From Eubacteriales bacterium (lineage in GTDB: Bacteria > Bacillota > Clostridia > Peptostreptococcales > Anaerovoracaceae): a stretch of 7,656 bases of DNA. The DNA lies in the NCBI GenBank assembly GCA_028692535.1, contig JAQUXD010000083.1, positions 1 to 7,656 on the forward strand. The letters are read 5' to 3'. The position numbers and the translations under genes were made by a program. The notes under the pieces were generated by a model that worked only from the letters and a program-made list of their open reading frames with translations, was not told the DNA's origin and did not search any database. Shown piece after piece: positions 4,985 through 7,656 of this stretch (positions are counted from its first letter, which is position 1; the number at the start of each line of letters is the position of its first letter).

Positions 4985-5737
4985 ATGAAACTTACACTGA
5001 TACGAAGCGCCACGCTTAAACTCGAATACGGCAGCCGGTGCATCCTGATCGATCCCGCTTTTTCCGACAAGCTCACCGGCCCTTCTTTCGCCGGCAAGTC
5101 GAAAAATCCCCTGATCGACCTGCCTCTGAGCAAGGAGGCGATCCTGAAAGATGTGGATGCGATCATCGTTTCTCACATCCATTCCGACCACTTCGACAAG
5201 GCGGCTCAGGAATACCTCGACAAGTCTCTTCCGATCCTCTGTCAGCCAAACGAAGAGGAGAGCATTCGCGCCATGGGTTTTGCTGACGTTCGACCTGTAG
5301 CCAAGCGTTACCGGTTGGGCGAGGTAGAAATCACCAGGACTTATGCCAAGCACGGCTCGGGCAGCGTGCAGGAGGAAATGGGCGAAGCTTCGGGCTTTTT
5401 GTTCAAGGCCCCCGGAGAGCCGGTGGTTTACTGGCCCGGCGACACCGTCTTGTGCGACCAAGTCCGCAGCGTGCTTGCAAGTGAAAAGCCCGCCGTGGTC
5501 ATTACCCATTCGGCGGGCGCGGTCTGGGGTGACGGAGTTAAGATCCTGTTTGACGAAGTCGAAACGGCAGAGATCTGCCAGGCGCTCCCGTCTTCTACGG
5601 TGGTAGCGGTGCATCTGGATTCCTACGACCACGGCACCGTTTCCAGAGAGTCGTTGCGCGCCTACGCCTCGAGCCGCGGGCTCGACGAAGCACAGCTTCG
5701 GATCCCCGCCGACGGCGAGACGCTGATCCTGGAATAG
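4985..5737 (+). CDS. UlaG-like MBL-fold metal-dependent hydrolase (COG2220 type)
   Basis: A 250-aa cytoplasmic protein without signal peptide or membrane helix. The metal motif is SHIHSDHFD (63-71), giving H64, H66, D68 and H69. Later candidate ligands are H123 (AKHGSG), D153 (YWPGDT), H175 (ITHSAGAVW) and H210 (VAVHLDSYDHG). The early LIDPAFSDKLTGPS block and the WPGDT motif are typical of the broad UlaG/COG2220 group, which includes L-ascorbate-6-phosphate lactonase and N-acyl-phosphatidylethanolamine phospholipase D relatives. Members vary widely in substrate, so none is assigned. The start follows AAGGAGA (4974-4980) at a good distance, and a strong promoter lies just upstream. It diverges from the receptor operon and converges on the lipoprotein gene with an 11-bp gap and no visible terminator, so the two convergent transcripts probably overlap. 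Confidence 0.85.
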   Translation: MKLTLIRSATLKLEYGSRCILIDPAFSDKLTGPSFAGKSKNPLIDLPLSKEAILKDVDAIIVSHIHSDHFDKAAQEYLDKSLPILCQPNEEESIRAMGFADVRPVAKRYRLGEVEITRTYAKHGSGSVQEEMGEASGFLFKAPGEPVVYWPGDTVLCDQVRSVLASEKPAVVITHSAGAVWGDGVKILFDEVETAEICQALPSSTVVAVHLDSYDHGTVSRESLRAYASSRGLDEAQLRIPADGETLILE

Positions 5738-5748
5738 CTCCGTCAGTT

Positions 5749-6447
5749 TTATTCTTTGATGACAATCACTTCCCACCGGCCGATCGGTTCGGCCGATGGA
5801 TCTTCTTTGTATAGAAACGCCTCCACCCCAATGGTTCCCACATCGGAAATCTCGGGGCCGCCGGTGAGCTTGATCGTGGTTGCGACAGTCTGCTCTGTCA
5901 TGTCGGAAGGGAGCAGATGGCTGTACCAGCCATCCTGGTGAACATCATCGTAAATATAGGTTTCCACCCAGGCCCGGTTTTCTTCGGTGTCTTCGGGTCC
6001 TAGGATCGTCTGGCTGACCGTTTCGCCGGAAACGATCGCATACGTCAGGCGGTAACCTATTTTACAGCCGGCGGCTTCCGGGATCGCTTCCCATAAATCG
6101 CTCCATACAGAGGCGAAGGTTCCGCCGGAAATCTCCGGTTCAGCGGAAAGAAAAGCCGAAAGGACGACGATGTCTTTTCCGCTGGTGAATGCTGCATCCA
6201 CGGTTGTCGTGAGCGCCCGGTTCCCGCTTCCATTCTTGATGTAGAGCCCTAGGGGCACTTGCTGTTTTTCTTCTTCCGGTTCCGGCGGAATCGTCTCTCC
6301 GGCACCCTGCGGCGCCGGCTTTCCCTCCGTACCTTCCTCCGGCGCGTTGCCTTGCCCCGCCGGCCCGCCGCATCCGCCAAGGACTGTTGCTGCGATCAAC
6401 ACAGTCAGAAGAACCCAAAGCAGCCATCTTTTATTGACTTTCCTCAT
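5749..6447 (-). CDS. Hypothetical secreted lipoprotein
   Basis: A 232-aa protein with a classic lipoprotein signal: basic MRKVNKR, a hydrophobic core (8-23) and a lipobox LGGC with Cys26 as the lipidated residue. Residues 27 to about 64 are a Gly/Pro/Glu-rich linker. The rest (65-232) looks like one globular domain rich in beta-strand-forming stretches, with IKLTGGPEISDVGTIGVEAF near the end. From memory similar hypothetical lipoproteins occur in Clostridia; I know no function. It would sit on the outer face of the cytoplasmic membrane. The chosen ATG (6447) is 6 nt after AAGGAAG (6454-6460). An in-frame ATG at 6501 would add 18 residues but has no ribosome binding site and would push the signal peptide inward. 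It diverges from the alpha/beta hydrolase gene across 115 bp. Confidence 0.8.
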   Translation of the reverse strand: MRKVNKRWLLWVLLTVLIAATVLGGCGGPAGQGNAPEEGTEGKPAPQGAGETIPPEPEEEKQQVPLGLYIKNGSGNRALTTTVDAAFTSGKDIVVLSAFLSAEPEISGGTFASVWSDLWEAIPEAAGCKIGYRLTYAIVSGETVSQTILGPEDTEENRAWVETYIYDDVHQDGWYSHLLPSDMTEQTVATTIKLTGGPEISDVGTIGVEAFLYKEDPSAEPIGRWEVIVIKE

Positions 6448-6532
6448 GGAAGACTTCCTTTCCTTTGAATCAATCAACTTACGTACAAGCGCGTTTTGCA
6501 TCGATACTGTTTCAATCTAAAGCCGTTTACAC

Positions 6533-6538
6533 TATAAT
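6533..6538 (+). promoter_or_regulatory. Candidate -10 box of the alpha/beta hydrolase gene
   Basis: A perfect TATAAT lies 24 bp before the ATG. The -35 region 16-18 bp upstream (around TTTCAA, 6510-6515) is weak, so an activator may be needed. The ribosome binding site begins close to the expected start point, implying a leader of under 20 nt. I see no clear promoter for the divergent lipoprotein gene in the same region. Confidence 0.45.
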
Positions 6539-6562
6539 AACCGTGAAAGGAGAAACACTGCA

Positions 6563-7501
6563 ATGAAAGGTATCAAATTTTTGATCATCCTGCTTATTAT
6601 TCTTGCCGTTGCCGCCGGAGGCATCGCCTATTACGCCGGCGGGCAAGTATTCGAAGGCTCCGTGCAAATGGTCACAAACGAGACGACAGCGCTGCAAACC
6701 GGATATGACTATCTCGAGGCGATCCGGTTTGATTTTTCGGCCTTCCGACAGAACTACCAAATTGAAAGAGTCGAAATCGATTCGACGTTTGACGAGCATA
6801 TCATTCCCGCGGATTACATCACTTCCGGAAATCCGAACTCCGACACGGTGATTCTGGTTCACGGCATGGGCGGCAACCGCGTCACCGTGTATCCCCAGGC
6901 GGAAATGTTTTTGCGCAACGGGTACAACGTACTGACCTATGATCAACGAAGCTCCGGCGAAAACACCGCGCCGTACACAACCTTCGGCTATTGGGAAAGC
7001 AACGACCTGATCGACTGCATCCGTTATATTGACGCGCAAATCGACGAAAACAAGGAAATCGTCACCTGGGGTGTTTCCTTCGGCGGCGCAACCGTGGGCA
7101 TCGCCCTTGGAGATATGTACTTCAACGAAAAGGTCGATTACGCGATCCTTGACTGTCCGATCAGCAACATGCGCGACATGCTGGAAATGCGCATGGAAGA
7201 AATGGACACCGGCATACCTTTGGATCTGCTGCTTGCCGGAGGGAATTTCGTAACGAATTCGAAACTTAAATTTTCTTACAAGGATACGGAAGTGGTTCGG
7301 TATGCTGCGCAAACCACTGTGCCGACCCTGGTTATCAACAGCAGGATCGACACCGTGACGCCATTTTACATGGGCGAAGACATCTATAATGCGCTTGCGG
7401 CAGAAAAGAAGATCTATACGGCGGAAGATATTTCCCACGGGAACATCCATCTGATGGCCCCTGCGGACTATGAACAGGTCGTGATGGAGTTTATCCGGTA
7501 A
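6563..7501 (+). CDS. Membrane-anchored alpha/beta hydrolase
   Basis: A 312-aa protein with one N-terminal hydrophobic helix (about residues 5-24, after MKGIK) and no signal-peptidase or lipobox motif. It is likely an anchor with the catalytic domain outside the cytoplasm. The alpha/beta hydrolase fold is shown by the oxyanion-region HGMGGN (100-105), strand YNVLTYDQRSSGEN (121-134), nucleophile elbow GVSFGG (170-175) with Ser172, acid INSRIDTVTP (258-267) with Asp263, and His292 in SHGNIH (291-296). The DQRSSGEN block is the counterpart of DxRGxGxS in esterases and acyl hydrolases. This architecture is common in Firmicutes, where such proteins are named only as hydrolases or lysophospholipase-like; the substrate is unknown. 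AAAGGAG (6546-6552) lies 10 nt before the ATG. It converges on the HD-GYP gene with a 15-bp gap and no visible terminator. Confidence 0.85.
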   Translation: MKGIKFLIILLIILAVAAGGIAYYAGGQVFEGSVQMVTNETTALQTGYDYLEAIRFDFSAFRQNYQIERVEIDSTFDEHIIPADYITSGNPNSDTVILVHGMGGNRVTVYPQAEMFLRNGYNVLTYDQRSSGENTAPYTTFGYWESNDLIDCIRYIDAQIDENKEIVTWGVSFGGATVGIALGDMYFNEKVDYAILDCPISNMRDMLEMRMEEMDTGIPLDLLLAGGNFVTNSKLKFSYKDTEVVRYAAQTTVPTLVINSRIDTVTPFYMGEDIYNALAAEKKIYTAEDISHGNIHLMAPADYEQVVMEFIR

Positions 7502-7516
7502 TCGACGACCTCTCTT

Positions 7517-7656
7517 TCAATTCAGTGACGCAGTCTTGCATTGTCCGTTCAGCACTTTTTCCACAAACAGTTTGGCCAGTTCGGGATCAAACTGCGTGCC
7601 GGCGTTCCTGCAGATTTCTTCGCAAGCTTCCGCTTGGGTCTTAACGATGCTGTAGG
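7517..7656 (-). CDS. HD-GYP domain protein, C-terminal fragment (runs off right edge)
   Basis: The last 45 codons plus stop of a minus-strand gene are present, reading in from the right edge. The sequence includes ACEEICRNAGTQFDPELAKL and ends CKTASLN. The AGTQFDPEL block, preceded by an EEI helix, is the typical closing helix of HD-GYP domains, which hydrolyse cyclic di-GMP, often downstream of receiver or other sensor domains. The catalytic HD and GYP motifs lie outside the window, so activity and domain partners cannot be judged. Confidence 0.75.
   Translation of the reverse strand, partial: YSIVKTQAEACEEICRNAGTQFDPELAKLFVEKVLNGQCKTASLN

Noticed and set aside
4940..5776. 278-aa minus-strand ORF opposite the UlaG-like gene
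   Set aside because: Antisense shadow; the plus-strand frame carries the HxHxDH metal motif, promoter and ribosome binding site.
6448..6501. Longer start for the lipoprotein at 6501
   Set aside because: No ribosome binding site, and the extra 18 residues would bury the signal peptide; the ATG at 6447 has both.
6527..7450. 307-aa minus-strand ORF opposite the alpha/beta hydrolase
   Set aside because: Antisense shadow rich in His/Arg/Asp; the plus strand has the GxSxGG nucleophile elbow and catalytic triad.

Overview
The window looks like chromosomal DNA of an anaerobic, Gram-positive-type bacterium, most likely a member of the Clostridia. This is inferred from strong purine-rich ribosome binding sites (GGAGGAA, AAGGAG), consensus-like sigma-A promoters, and the gene families present: small soluble chemoreceptors, a COG1237-type metallo-beta-lactamase (MBL) fold protein, a DUF3795-like Cys-rich protein, a lipoprotein and HD-GYP. 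No tRNA, rRNA, CRISPR array, transposase or phage gene was seen. No gene-free stretch exceeds 300 bases.

Layout. At the left edge is the 5' part of a minus-strand Cys-rich DUF3795-like gene (1-332). Upstream of it lie a clear minus-strand intrinsic terminator (358-389) and a gene-free stretch with nested inverted repeats (about 395-571). From 4744 down to 572 runs a tightly packed minus-strand operon. It holds three tandem soluble methyl-accepting chemotaxis-type proteins of identical length (273 aa, period exactly 836 bp), then a diaminopimelate-epimerase-like protein (4-bp gap), then an MBL-fold protein (13-bp gap). A 240-bp divergent intergenic region (4745-4984) separates this operon from a plus-strand UlaG-like MBL hydrolase (4985-5737), whose promoter carries a perfect 13-bp palindrome between its -35 and -10 boxes. 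A lipoprotein gene (5749-6447, minus) converges on that hydrolase and diverges from a membrane-anchored alpha/beta hydrolase (6563-7501, plus). The C-terminal end of an HD-GYP domain gene (7517-7656, minus) runs off the right edge.

The most striking region is the receptor operon. The middle receptor is a mosaic: its 3' end matches the upstream copy and the rest matches the downstream copy. This is the product expected from unequal crossing-over between two neighbouring paralogs, and it has left an apparently perfect direct repeat of about 709 bp. The two receptor types differ mainly in residues 26-97 of the N-terminal sensor domain, while the signalling hairpin is nearly constant. Their transcriptional coupling to a DapF-like enzyme with altered substrate-site residues and to an MBL protein suggests a cytoplasmic sensor-enzyme module. 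The ligand, the reaction and any link to motility are not visible here.
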